Shown here in pieces: positions 1 through 7,228 of a stretch of 64,000 nucleotides of DNA. The stretch lies in assembly GCF_027853245.1 (NCBI RefSeq), contig NZ_JAPTZM010000003.1. One strand, given 5' to 3'. Source of the DNA: Atlantibacter subterraneus (GTDB lineage: Bacteria; Pseudomonadota; Gammaproteobacteria; Enterobacterales; Enterobacteriaceae). How positions within the stretch are numbered: position 1 is the stretch's first letter; the number at the start of each line of letters is the position of its first letter. A program made the translations under genes and the position numbers. The notes below the pieces were generated by a model that saw only the letters and a list, made by a program, of their open reading frames with translations, did not search any database and was not told where the DNA came from.

Positions 1-475
1 GCGGCTTAGGCGCATTCTCAAGCGCTGCAATCCGGCTATCTTGACGGGATTGATCAGTATCAAACTCAGGCTTACTAACCTTTGTGTCAATATTACGCTG
101 TAAAACCAGGTCAGCGACATGACGCTGATTTGCCTCACCAGTAATAGCTGAGGTGTTATTATCGACTTTCCCTTGCATGGTGATAATGTCAGAGCCGTTT
201 TTAACTACCCCTTGCAAAGCAGCATCAGCTTTATCACCTGCGGTTTTAATCTGATCATCACGAAGTAAGTTTTCCTGATTGGTTTTGAGGATAGCACTAT
301 GGTTATCAGCAATGCGATCCTCATGGTCGATTGCAACAGCATTTTGTTGCTGGTTTACTGTTTCCAGATCCCAACCGTTAGAGAATTTAACATCAGAAGC
401 AGCTACATCAGCAGCTTTTACAGAACCAGAGCAAACAGCACCAAACACAACAACAGCCAGAATTGAACGTTTCAT
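1..475 (-). CDS. Secreted coiled-coil protein, 5' part only (runs off the left edge)
   Basis: An open frame runs leftwards from an ATG at 475 to the window edge without a stop, giving the first 158 residues. Residues 1-21 look like a Sec signal peptide (MKRSILAVVV core, cleavage after VKA). The rest is rich in Q, N, D, K and A with heptad-like spacing and no cysteine after the signal, which suggests a long alpha-helical coiled coil such as the stalk of a trimeric autotransporter (YadA-like) or another exported fibre. The C-terminal part, which would show a membrane anchor, is outside the window. Codon use is AT-richer than in thiM/thiD, hinting at transfer or a different expression class. The reading frame and export signal are seen directly; the adhesin role is inference. 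Confidence 0.6.
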   Translation of the reverse strand, partial: MKRSILAVVVFGAVCSGSVKAADVAASDVKFSNGWDLETVNQQQNAVAIDHEDRIADNHSAILKTNQENLLRDDQIKTAGDKADAALQGVVKNGSDIITMQGKVDNNTSAITGEANQRHVADLVLQRNIDTKVSKPEFDTDQSRQDSRIAALENAPKP

Positions 476-1177
476 TTTTTAATTAATTCTCTAGATTAGA
501 AAGACTTACCTTCTTTAAGCCGAATGAAACCTCATTGATGTATAACATCAATGTCAGGTTGTATCTTTTTTAGTAACGCGAAGTAAGTATCCCGGAGAAT
601 AGTCATTAAAAGTTTGATGTAGATCACATAAAGCACGAATAGCTAAACAGGTAGGATGAGACAAACTGGCATTATCCAAAATTAATCAAATAGATACGTT
701 AACAAGTGGTAGATGGATGAGAGGAAAAAATATATCTCCCTATAATTTTAAAAAAATAAATTGCAAAAATTACTCAATTCAATTCTATGTGAAGTAACTT
801 AAAGTTATCCTTATTCCGCAATCCTGAATTACATAATAAAGAGAATTGCAAGCAGCCATACAAAATCACCTATGATATAAGCCTGGCTATTAAGTAAATG
901 TTGATGATTCTCTTTGCTGTATGAATTCAAAGCCATTTGAATTTGTTTTATTGTTAAATGCTAACAATTCGACATTATACAATTCTACGATATCAATCAC
1001 TCCCCTCTAGCCCTTTGTAAGCCGGACTGTACATCTGCAGTGATACTGGATTAGCTTACCCTTACGTATCTCTCTCACGTCATACAGGCCGGATAATCCC
1101 TTCTTTCTCACGTCAATATAGCTTGTGGTAATTCTTACGGTAAATATGTGGTAATTGTTTATTGCACGCTCAATTCA
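476..1177. other. Gene-free AT-rich interval between the left-edge gene and the thiM promoter
   Basis: About 700 bases without a credible coding frame. It is much richer in A and T than the genes to the right. It contains the 533-553 inverted repeat, a long-range inverted repeat GTAAGC (1017-1022) / GCTTAC (1054-1059), a 10-base direct repeat TCTCACGTCA at 1073-1082 and 1106-1115, and two copies of GTGGTAATT at 1125-1133 and 1148-1156. No tRNA, IS end or phage attachment site was recognised. Confidence 0.5.
533..553. repeat. Perfect 8-5-8 inverted repeat upstream of the left-edge gene
   Basis: CATTGATG and CATCAATG flank a TATAA spacer. The repeat lies 58-78 bases upstream of the ATG at 475. 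It could be an operator for a dimeric regulator or a hairpin in the 5' leader; the sequence does not decide between them. Confidence 0.45.
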
Positions 1178-1195
1178 TTGTATCAAAATTACCAC
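1125..1195. repeat. Three copies of GTGGTAATT around the thiM promoter
   Basis: GTGGTAATT occurs at 1125-1133 and 1148-1156 in direct orientation and as AATTACCAC at 1187-1195 in inverse orientation. A 9-mer three times in 71 bases is unlikely by chance. The last copy lies between the -35 and -10 elements of the predicted thiM promoter. No known thiamine-related DNA-binding regulator with this site is known to me in enterobacteria. Confidence 0.45.
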
Positions 1196-1206
1196 TCGGT
1201 TATAAT
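1178..1206 (+). promoter_or_regulatory. Likely sigma70 promoter of thiM-thiD
   Basis: A perfect -10 hexamer TATAAT (1201-1206) is preceded by a weak -35 TTGTAT (1178-1183) with a 17-base spacer. Transcription would start near 1213, about 23 bases before the TPP riboswitch. The spacer contains AATTACCAC (1187-1195), the inverse of the GTGGTAATT motif found twice just upstream, so a regulator could compete with RNA polymerase here. Confidence 0.6.
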
Positions 1207-1235
1207 CCGCTAAACACTTGAATCTTGTGTAATTT

Positions 1236-1314
1236 GACTCGGGGTGCCCTTCATCAAAGAAGGCTGAGAAATACCCGTACCACCTGATCTGGATAATGCC
1301 AGCGTAGGGAAGTC
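1236..1314 (+). promoter_or_regulatory. TPP riboswitch (THI element) of thiM
   Basis: The conserved Thi-box strings CTGAGA (1264-1269), ACCTGATCTGGATAATGCC (1282-1300) and the closing GACT/AGTC stem are present in the right order, almost identical to the E. coli thiM aptamer. Downstream, GATACC (1316-1321) can pair with GGTATC (1327-1332), while CTGCC (1321-1325) can pair with GGCAG (1348-1352), which overlaps the AGGAG ribosome site (1351-1355). The two pairings exclude each other, consistent with ligand-controlled translation initiation as established for E. coli thiM. Confidence 0.95.
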
Positions 1315-1361
1315 AGATACCTGCCGGGTATCCCTTCTTCACAGCCTGGCAGGAGCGAAAC

Positions 1362-2150
1362 ATGCAACCTGACCTGCTTTCCCCCGCGCATACCGCGCAC
1401 GTCGCCAGCCAGCTGGCTACCCACTCGCCGCTTATTCACTGTCTGACCAATCAAGTCGTGCAGTCTTTTACCGCCAACGTGCTGCTGGCGGTGGGCGCGT
1501 CGCCCGCTATGGTGGTCGATCACGAAGAGGCGCTGGCGTTTAGCGCCATTGCCGATGCGCTGCTGATCAATATCGGCACCCTGACCCGCGAGCAGGCGCT
1601 GGCGATGCGGGCGGCGATTGACGGCGCTAATCGCACGGGCAAACCCTGGACGCTCGATCCGGTCGCCGTAGGCCCGCTGGCGTTTCGCAGCCGCTTCGCC
1701 CGGGAAATCCTTGCGCAAAAACCGGCGGCGATCCGCGGCAACGCCTCGGAAATCCTCGCCCTGGCCGGCAACGGCGCAGGCGGGCGCGGCGTGGATACCA
1801 CCCAGGGCGCACAGGAAGCGGTGAGCGCGGCCCGCGAACTGGCCCAGCAAACCGGGGCGATAGTGGCGGTGACGGGCGAGGTGGATTACGTTACCGATGG
1901 AGAACGTACCCTGACCATTAACGGCGGCGATCCGCTGATGACGCGGGTGGTGGGCACCGGCTGCGCGCTATCCGCCGTGGTCGCAGCGGCCTGCGCCTTG
2001 CCGGGCTCCCGGCTGGAAAACGTCGCGGCGGCCTGTGGGATTTTCGCGCTGGCGGGCAAGCGGGCGGCAGCGCAAAGCCAGGGGCCAGGCAGCTTCCCGT
2101 CACTCTTTCTCGACGCGCTGTACCAGCTGCATACGGAGGGGGCACGATGA
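1362..2150 (+). CDS. thiM: Hydroxyethylthiazole kinase ThiM
   Basis: Phosphorylates 4-methyl-5-(2-hydroxyethyl)thiazole with ATP in the thiamine salvage pathway; cytoplasmic. The 262-residue length equals E. coli ThiM. The N-terminal HCLTNQVVQSFTANVLLA stretch and the C-terminal GTGC motif (residues 198-201, catalytic-type Cys) are typical of the ribokinase-like ThiK fold. The start at 1362 follows AGGAG at 1351-1355 with 6 bases between. The stop overlaps the thiD start (ATGA at 2147-2150), so the two are translationally coupled. Expression is under the TPP riboswitch directly upstream. Confidence 0.97.
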   Translation: MQPDLLSPAHTAHVASQLATHSPLIHCLTNQVVQSFTANVLLAVGASPAMVVDHEEALAFSAIADALLINIGTLTREQALAMRAAIDGANRTGKPWTLDPVAVGPLAFRSRFAREILAQKPAAIRGNASEILALAGNGAGGRGVDTTQGAQEAVSAARELAQQTGAIVAVTGEVDYVTDGERTLTINGGDPLMTRVVGTGCALSAVVAAACALPGSRLENVAAACGIFALAGKRAAAQSQGPGSFPSLFLDALYQLHTEGAR

Positions 2151-2947
2151 AACGCATTAACGCTCTGACCATTGCCGGTACCGATCCCAGCGGCGGCGCG
2201 GGTATCCAGGCGGATTTAAAAACCTTCTCCGCGCTGGGAGCCTATGGCGCGACGGTGATCACCGCGCTGGTGGCGCAAAATACCTGCGGCGTGCAGTCGG
2301 TGTATCGCATCGAGCCGCATTTTGTGGCGGCGCAGCTTGATTCCGTATTTAGCGACTTACGCATCGATACCGTGAAAATCGGCATGCTGGCGGAGACGGA
2401 CATTGTTGATGCGGTCGCCGAACGGCTGGCGCACTACCGGGTCGCCAACGTAGTGCTGGACACGGTGATGCTGGCGAAGAGCGGCGATCCGCTGCTGTCG
2501 CCGTCGGCGGTGGCGACCCTGCGCGAGCGGTTGTTGCCTCATGTCGCGCTGATCACCCCCAACTTACCCGAGGCCGCCGCGCTGCTGGATGCGCCCCACG
2601 CCCGCAATGAGCTGGAGATGCATCATCAGGGCGAAGCGCTGCTGGCGCTCGGCTGCGAAGCCGTGCTGATGAAAGGCGGCCATCTTGACGATCCGGAAAG
2701 CCCGGACTGGCTGTTTACTCGCGACGGCGCAACGCGCTTTACCGCGCCGCGCATCGCCACTAAAAACACCCACGGCACCGGCTGTACGCTCTCGGCGGCG
2801 CTGGCGGCGTTGCGCCCGCGTCATCAAAACTGGGCGGATACGGTGGTGGAAGCCAAAGCCTGGCTCTCGGCGGCGCTGGCGGCAGCGGATTCGTTAGAGG
2901 TGGGGCAGGGCATCGGTCCGGTACACCATTTCCACGCCTGGTGGTAG
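2147..2947 (+). CDS. thiD: Hydroxymethylpyrimidine/phosphomethylpyrimidine kinase ThiD
   Basis: Carries out the two successive phosphorylations of HMP to HMP-PP for thiamine synthesis and salvage; cytoplasmic. 266 residues, as in E. coli. The AGTDPSGGAGIQADLKTF signature sits at residues 10-27 and the GTGC anion-hole motif ends at Cys213. The ATGA overlap with thiM makes a two-gene riboswitch-controlled unit. In E. coli K-12 yegX lies between thiD and yegW; here that gene is absent and yegW follows after 66 bases. Confidence 0.97.
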   Translation: MKRINALTIAGTDPSGGAGIQADLKTFSALGAYGATVITALVAQNTCGVQSVYRIEPHFVAAQLDSVFSDLRIDTVKIGMLAETDIVDAVAERLAHYRVANVVLDTVMLAKSGDPLLSPSAVATLRERLLPHVALITPNLPEAAALLDAPHARNELEMHHQGEALLALGCEAVLMKGGHLDDPESPDWLFTRDGATRFTAPRIATKNTHGTGCTLSAALAALRPRHQNWADTVVEAKAWLSAALAAADSLEVGQGIGPVHHFHAWW

Positions 2948-2962
2948 CAGGGTTCGCCAGGC

Positions 2963-2979
2963 TAATACCACTGGTATTA
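2963..2979. promoter_or_regulatory. Perfect 8-1-8 palindrome, candidate YegW operator
   Basis: TAATACCA C TGGTATTA is a perfect inverted repeat 35 bases before the yegW start. GntR/HutC-type dimers bind palindromes of this size and commonly regulate their own gene. The same half-site core GGTATT recurs three times upstream of yegT at 7022-7054, supporting YegW as the shared regulator. This is inference from sequence only. Confidence 0.55.
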
Positions 2980-3013
2980 TACTGGCGATATTCTTCCTCA
3001 GGATGAGAGACGT

Positions 3014-3760
3014 ATGGAACCCGCTCATAATCATTTGATTGAACAGCTTATCGCGCGGTTTGCGTTGCCCGATAATACCCCGCTATACCTGAAATTCGCC
3101 CAAACGGTTAAAGACGCCGTGCGCAGCGGCGCGCTGGAACATGGCAATATCCTGCCCGGCGAACGCGATCTGAGTCAGTTAACCGGCGTATCGCGGATTA
3201 CCGTGCGTAAAGCGATGCAGGCGCTGGAGGACGAGGGCGTGGTCACGCGTTCGCGCGGCTACGGTACGCAAATCAATAATATTTTTGAGTATTCGTTAAA
3301 AGCGGCGCGCGGCTTTTCTCAGCAGGTGATGCTGCGCGGCAAAAAGCCTGACACGTTGTGGGTTAATAAACGCGTCATTCCCTGCCCGGAGGACGTGGCG
3401 GCGGAGCTCAACGTGGCGGCAAAGAGCGACGTGTTTTTGCTTAAGCGCATTCGCTATGTGGATGATGATGCCGTGTCGATTGAAGAATCCTGGGTTCCGG
3501 CTGCGTTAATTGATGACGTGGACGCCATCGGCGTTTCGCTGTACGACTATTTTCGCAGCCGTCAGATCCACCCGCAACGCACCAAAAGCCGGGTCAGCGC
3601 CCGGATGCCGGATGCGGACTTTCAGGCGCATATACAGCTCGACAGCAAAGTGCCGGTGCTGGTGATTAAGCAGGTGGCGCTCGATCAACAAAACCGGCCG
3701 GTGGAATACAGCATTAGCTACTGCCGCAGCGATCTATACGTCTTCGTCTGCGAGGAGTAG
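3014..3760 (+). CDS. yegW: GntR-family (HutC subfamily) transcriptional regulator YegW
   Basis: 248 residues, matching E. coli YegW. An N-terminal winged HTH (about residues 20-95, with GERDLSQLTGVSRITVRKAM as the recognition region) is followed by a UTRA effector-binding domain (about 100-240), the HutC-subfamily layout that usually senses a sugar phosphate or related small molecule. The start follows AGGATGAGAG. It is convergent with yegV, overlapping its 3' end by 27 bases. Its position beside yegTUV suggests it controls that operon; the effector is unknown. Confidence 0.92.
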   Translation: MEPAHNHLIEQLIARFALPDNTPLYLKFAQTVKDAVRSGALEHGNILPGERDLSQLTGVSRITVRKAMQALEDEGVVTRSRGYGTQINNIFEYSLKAARGFSQQVMLRGKKPDTLWVNKRVIPCPEDVAAELNVAAKSDVFLLKRIRYVDDDAVSIEESWVPAALIDDVDAIGVSLYDYFRSRQIHPQRTKSRVSARMPDADFQAHIQLDSKVPVLVIKQVALDQQNRPVEYSISYCRSDLYVFVCEE

Positions 3761-4711
3761 CTGTCGGGTAAGTTCCGCGCGGTCCGGCGCGCAGTCGCCG
3801 CCGCGGTGGCTGACCACATACGACGCGACCGCATTGCCGAGCCTGACAGCCTGCGCCAGCGTCCAGCCCGCCGCCAGCCCGGCCAGCGTACCGCCTGCAT
3901 GGCTGTCTCCTGCGCCGATAGTATCTACCACCCTGGCGCGAAACGCCGCCACATGGCAGGCGTCAGCACCGTCAAAACACCACGCGCCTTCTTTATCAAG
4001 ACGGATAATCAGCGGGGCCGCGTAGCGTTCAAACCAGGTGCGGCCAAGCGTTTGTGGATCGGCGGCGACATTGAGATGCTCCGCCGCGATGGCCGCCTCC
4101 TGGCGATTCAGCGAAACAATGGGCCGGCAGGCCATGATTCGCTGGAACAGGTCCGGCGGAATATCAGCAATGCGCGGACCAAAGTCGATAAACGGCGTCA
4201 CGTCTTTCAGCTGTTCCAGCCATGCAACCAGCCGTTCGCCGCAGGGCGCGGCAAGCTGATAACCGGAAAGCGAGACCAGGCTGCGGGCGGGAACGCGCAG
4301 GCTGTCCAGCCATTGCGCCCGCCACTGATTCTCGACGCCGCTGAACGACATAAACGTCCGTTCACCATCCGGCTCCACCAGCGCCAGGCACCAGCCATTA
4401 TCGCCCTCGTCGGTATTGATGGCGCTGACGATGCCGCGCGCCGTCAGCGACTGGCGAATGATATCGGCCCATACTCCCCGGCCCAGCGGCAACGCGTTTT
4501 GCGCCGTCACCCCCAGACGGGACAGCGCCACGGCGATATTCAGCGCGCAGCCGCCGATATTGACGCTCTGCTGTTGCAGTTCGATATCACAGCCGCGCCA
4601 CGGGAGGGCGTAGGCATCAGCGATCACGTCGATCACCGCCGCGCCAATCACCGTGACTGGCCTGGCGGCGGTTAACGTCTCCAGCGCATCCGTCAGTTCG
4701 CGGGCGTTCAT
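3734..4711 (-). CDS. yegV: PfkB-family sugar/nucleoside kinase YegV
   Basis: 325-residue ribokinase-family enzyme (E. coli YegV 321). The C-terminal DTIGAGDSHAGG motif (near residue 275) supplies the anion hole and catalytic Asp, and the N-terminal region has the INIGGCALNIAVALSRLG sugar-binding signature. It is the last gene of the yegT-yegU-yegV operon, overlapping yegU by 4 bases (ATGA). With a nucleoside-type importer and an ADP-ribosylglycohydrolase-type enzyme in the same operon, it probably phosphorylates the ribose moiety or nucleoside released by them. The substrate is not established. Confidence 0.92.
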   Translation of the reverse strand: MNARELTDALETLTAARPVTVIGAAVIDVIADAYALPWRGCDIELQQQSVNIGGCALNIAVALSRLGVTAQNALPLGRGVWADIIRQSLTARGIVSAINTDEGDNGWCLALVEPDGERTFMSFSGVENQWRAQWLDSLRVPARSLVSLSGYQLAAPCGERLVAWLEQLKDVTPFIDFGPRIADIPPDLFQRIMACRPIVSLNRQEAAIAAEHLNVAADPQTLGRTWFERYAAPLIIRLDKEGAWCFDGADACHVAAFRARVVDTIGAGDSHAGGTLAGLAAGWTLAQAVRLGNAVASYVVSHRGGDCAPDRAELTRQLLLADEDV

Positions 4712-5712
4712 TGCGCCTCCCTGCGGGCACGATAACCCAGCAGCGCTTCGCTGTAGCGACTGAAATCGAGTTGGTTGGCATCGTCCAGTTGACGTTTAAG
4801 ATCGCTGTCGATGCCCGCTATGCCGTGCAGCGCGCCGCAAATTGCCGTCGCCATTGCGCCAATGGTATCGGTATCGCCGCCAAGGTTGGCGCACAGTACC
4901 GCACAGCGCTGCGGATCGGTCTGCGCCAGTTCCACCATCGCAATGGCGCAGGCCACGGATTCAAGGGTGCTGGTGCCCGCGCCGATGACCTGATACAGCC
5001 GCTCGGAGATGGATTCACTGCCGGAACCTTCCCGTACGATCTGTAACGCCAGTTCGATACGCGCCGCCAGCGACGCGCTAAAGGTGGTGATCTGCTGTTC
5101 CTGGGCATAGCGCGCCACGCAGGGCAGGGCATCGACGATGGTTTGCCAGCTTGCGCCGTCAATCGCGCGCGATACCGCCCAGGCAATCACCGTCGCCCCC
5201 GCAATCGCCAAATCCGATTTATGGGTCGGGCTGGAGGCGAGGCGCACGTTCGCCACAAAAGCCTCCAGCGGAGCCGCAGGCAGCAGACAGCCCAGCACCG
5301 AGGCGCGCATCGCTGCGCCGTTGGTTACACCGTTGTTCTCCAGCTCGCTGACCGGTGTACCCTGGCGGATAGCGTTGAGCGCGATTTTCGACGTCGGCCC
5401 CAACACGTTTTTATTAAAAGCATCGAACCCTTCCGCCCAGCGCAGAATATGGCGGCCAATCACATCGGGATTGATTTCGCCGTCGCACTCCAGCAGCGCA
5501 TCGGCGACCGCCAGCGTCATCGCGGTATCGTCTGTGAATTCCGCACGTTTGAAGTAGCAGGCGGCATTGTTTTCCGCCGGGCCGGGTAAAAATCGGTCAA
5601 TCCAGCCAAAGTGCGTTTTCACGCGGCTACGCGGCCATAATTCGGAGGGCATGCCCAGGGCATCCCCTAAAGCCTGGCCATACAAGGCGCCGAGAATACG
5701 CGTTTGTTTCAT
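4708..5712 (-). CDS. yegU: ADP-ribosylglycohydrolase-family protein YegU
   Basis: 334 residues, the same as E. coli YegU. It carries the metal-binding motifs of the family: GQALGDALGMPSE near the N terminus, FTDDTAMTLA (about residues 59-68) and NLGGDTDTIGAMATA (about 277-291). Such enzymes cleave N- or O-glycosidic bonds of ADP-ribose and related ribosides. It overlaps yegT and yegV by 4 bases on either side, so the three are translationally coupled. Given its neighbours it more likely acts on a small imported riboside than on ADP-ribosylated protein; this is inference. Confidence 0.92.
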   Translation of the reverse strand: MKQTRILGALYGQALGDALGMPSELWPRSRVKTHFGWIDRFLPGPAENNAACYFKRAEFTDDTAMTLAVADALLECDGEINPDVIGRHILRWAEGFDAFNKNVLGPTSKIALNAIRQGTPVSELENNGVTNGAAMRASVLGCLLPAAPLEAFVANVRLASSPTHKSDLAIAGATVIAWAVSRAIDGASWQTIVDALPCVARYAQEQQITTFSASLAARIELALQIVREGSGSESISERLYQVIGAGTSTLESVACAIAMVELAQTDPQRCAVLCANLGGDTDTIGAMATAICGALHGIAGIDSDLKRQLDDANQLDFSRYSEALLGYRARREAQ

Positions 5713-6986
5713 TTTGCTTCCTCTGTCTGTAGTGCGGTGGTGTCGCTTTCCACGGCGATGGGGCGGATCTCCCGATCGGATTCACGGAAAAACAGCATAA
5801 ACAATATCGTAATGACGGCGATCATCGCCGCGCCGAATCCCCACATTCCTGCCCAGTTAAAGGTCAGGCCGTTGACGGGCGGATTATAAGCGAACATTTT
5901 TTCCATCATCACGCCGCCCAGGCGATAGCCCAGCAGGCTACCGAAGCCCTGGCAGCACAGGGTAATCAGCCCCTGCGCGGCGGTGCGCATATGTACCGGC
6001 GCTTTTTTGTCGACGTAGATATAGGCGGTCACGTAGTAGAAGTCATAGCTGACGCCGTGCAGCAAAATGCCGAGGAACAGCAGTCCGTAAGTAAAGTAGT
6101 GGTCCGCGCCGCCATAAACAAAGAAGCCATAGCGGATAGCGGCGGTGATTAAGCCCAGCAGCAATACCTTCTTAATACCAAAGCGTTTGGTAAAGAAGGG
6201 CAGCGCCAGCATAAAGAAGATTTCAGAGAACTGGCCCAGCGTCATCCAGCCGGTGGCGTTTTGCATGCCGACTTCGGTCAGATAGCCGTTAGCGAAGATG
6301 TAATAGAAGGCCAGCGGCATCGCGAACAGGAATGAGCAGAAGAAAAACACCAGAAAATTTCTGTCGCGCAGCAGGACGATGGCATCCAGACCGAGCATGA
6401 CTTTCAGGCTCAGTTTGCCGGTGCTCTTCGGCGGGGTGTTGGGTAAAAACAGGGCGTAAACGCCCAGCAGCGCGGAGCTGGCGGCGGTAATCAGCAGAGG
6501 AACATTGGTTGGTGAGATATCGTCATAGCCCATCATTTGCGGCAGGAAACCGCACACCAGGCCCGATGCGATCCAGCCAATCGTGCCCATCACCCGGATG
6601 CGTGGAAAATCACGCTCAACATCACCGACATTAGAAAACGCGATGCTGTTGGTCAGGGCGATGGTCGGCATATAGGTCAGGGAATAGGCCAGCAGCAGCG
6701 GAAAGAACAATGCGAACTCGGTCTGCTGCGCCGCCAGATACATCAGAATCGCCCCGGCGAACATTAATACCGCCAGCACTTTCTGCGCAGCGAAAAAGCG
6801 ATCGGTCAGCGAACCGACCAGAATAGGTGACAGGATCGCTGCAATGGCGGTACAGGCGTAAGACCAGCCGATCTCACCGGCGGTGAATCCGCTTTTACTT
6901 AAAAACAGCCAGAGCGGTACAAACCAGGCGCCCCAGATAAACCATTCAACAAACATCATGAATGAGAGTTTCAGATTGGTTTTCAT
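5709..6986 (-). CDS. yegT: Nucleoside:H+ symporter-family transporter YegT
   Basis: 425-residue inner-membrane protein with about 12 hydrophobic segments, equal in length to E. coli YegT and clearly of the NupG/XapB (nucleoside:H+ symporter) branch of MFS. The N terminus LSFMMFVEWFIWGAWFVPL is characteristic. It is the first gene of yegTUV; the start follows AGGA with 9 bases between. A run of GGTAT(T) half-sites at 7022-7054 lies just upstream, probably binding YegW. The transported substrate is unknown. Confidence 0.93.
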   Translation of the reverse strand: MKTNLKLSFMMFVEWFIWGAWFVPLWLFLSKSGFTAGEIGWSYACTAIAAILSPILVGSLTDRFFAAQKVLAVLMFAGAILMYLAAQQTEFALFFPLLLAYSLTYMPTIALTNSIAFSNVGDVERDFPRIRVMGTIGWIASGLVCGFLPQMMGYDDISPTNVPLLITAASSALLGVYALFLPNTPPKSTGKLSLKVMLGLDAIVLLRDRNFLVFFFCSFLFAMPLAFYYIFANGYLTEVGMQNATGWMTLGQFSEIFFMLALPFFTKRFGIKKVLLLGLITAAIRYGFFVYGGADHYFTYGLLFLGILLHGVSYDFYYVTAYIYVDKKAPVHMRTAAQGLITLCCQGFGSLLGYRLGGVMMEKMFAYNPPVNGLTFNWAGMWGFGAAMIAVITILFMLFFRESDREIRPIAVESDTTALQTEEAK

Positions 6987-7021
6987 TATTTATGTTCCTG
7001 CGTAGTAGGGTACACCTTAAA

Positions 7022-7054
7022 GATACCATTCAATAATACCTTTGAAATACCTTT
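7022..7054 (-). promoter_or_regulatory. Direct repeats of GGTATT upstream of yegTUV, candidate YegW sites
   Basis: Read on the minus strand, AAAGGTATT occurs twice with an 11-base period (7054-7046 and 7043-7035), and AATGGTATC follows (7030-7022). The core matches the half-site of the perfect palindrome in front of yegW (2963-2979). One-helical-turn spacing is typical of cooperative binding. The array is 36-68 bases upstream of the yegT start. Confidence 0.45.
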
Positions 7055-7228
7055 AGGCTTTTTTTTTGAGCAGGGTAACAGTTTTCAAGCTTAGCGTGCT
7101 GAAAGGAGACAGGCGAAAAATGCGCCAGCTGGTGGAAAATAGTTGGGTTGAGTATCAGACTTAGTGCTGCCCGCAACCCTGCGGGCACAGAATATTTCAC
7201 CCCATTGAGGAACTTACGGGAGCGTATT

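Noticed and set aside
1254..1850. 198-codon frame antisense to thiM, and similar long antisense frames throughout
   Set aside because: Such frames are mirror effects of GC-rich coding DNA; they lack ribosome sites and cross riboswitch or strongly conserved genes.
3806..4675. 289-codon plus-strand frame across yegV
   Set aside because: It is antisense to a conserved kinase with intact motifs and its translation has no protein-like pattern.
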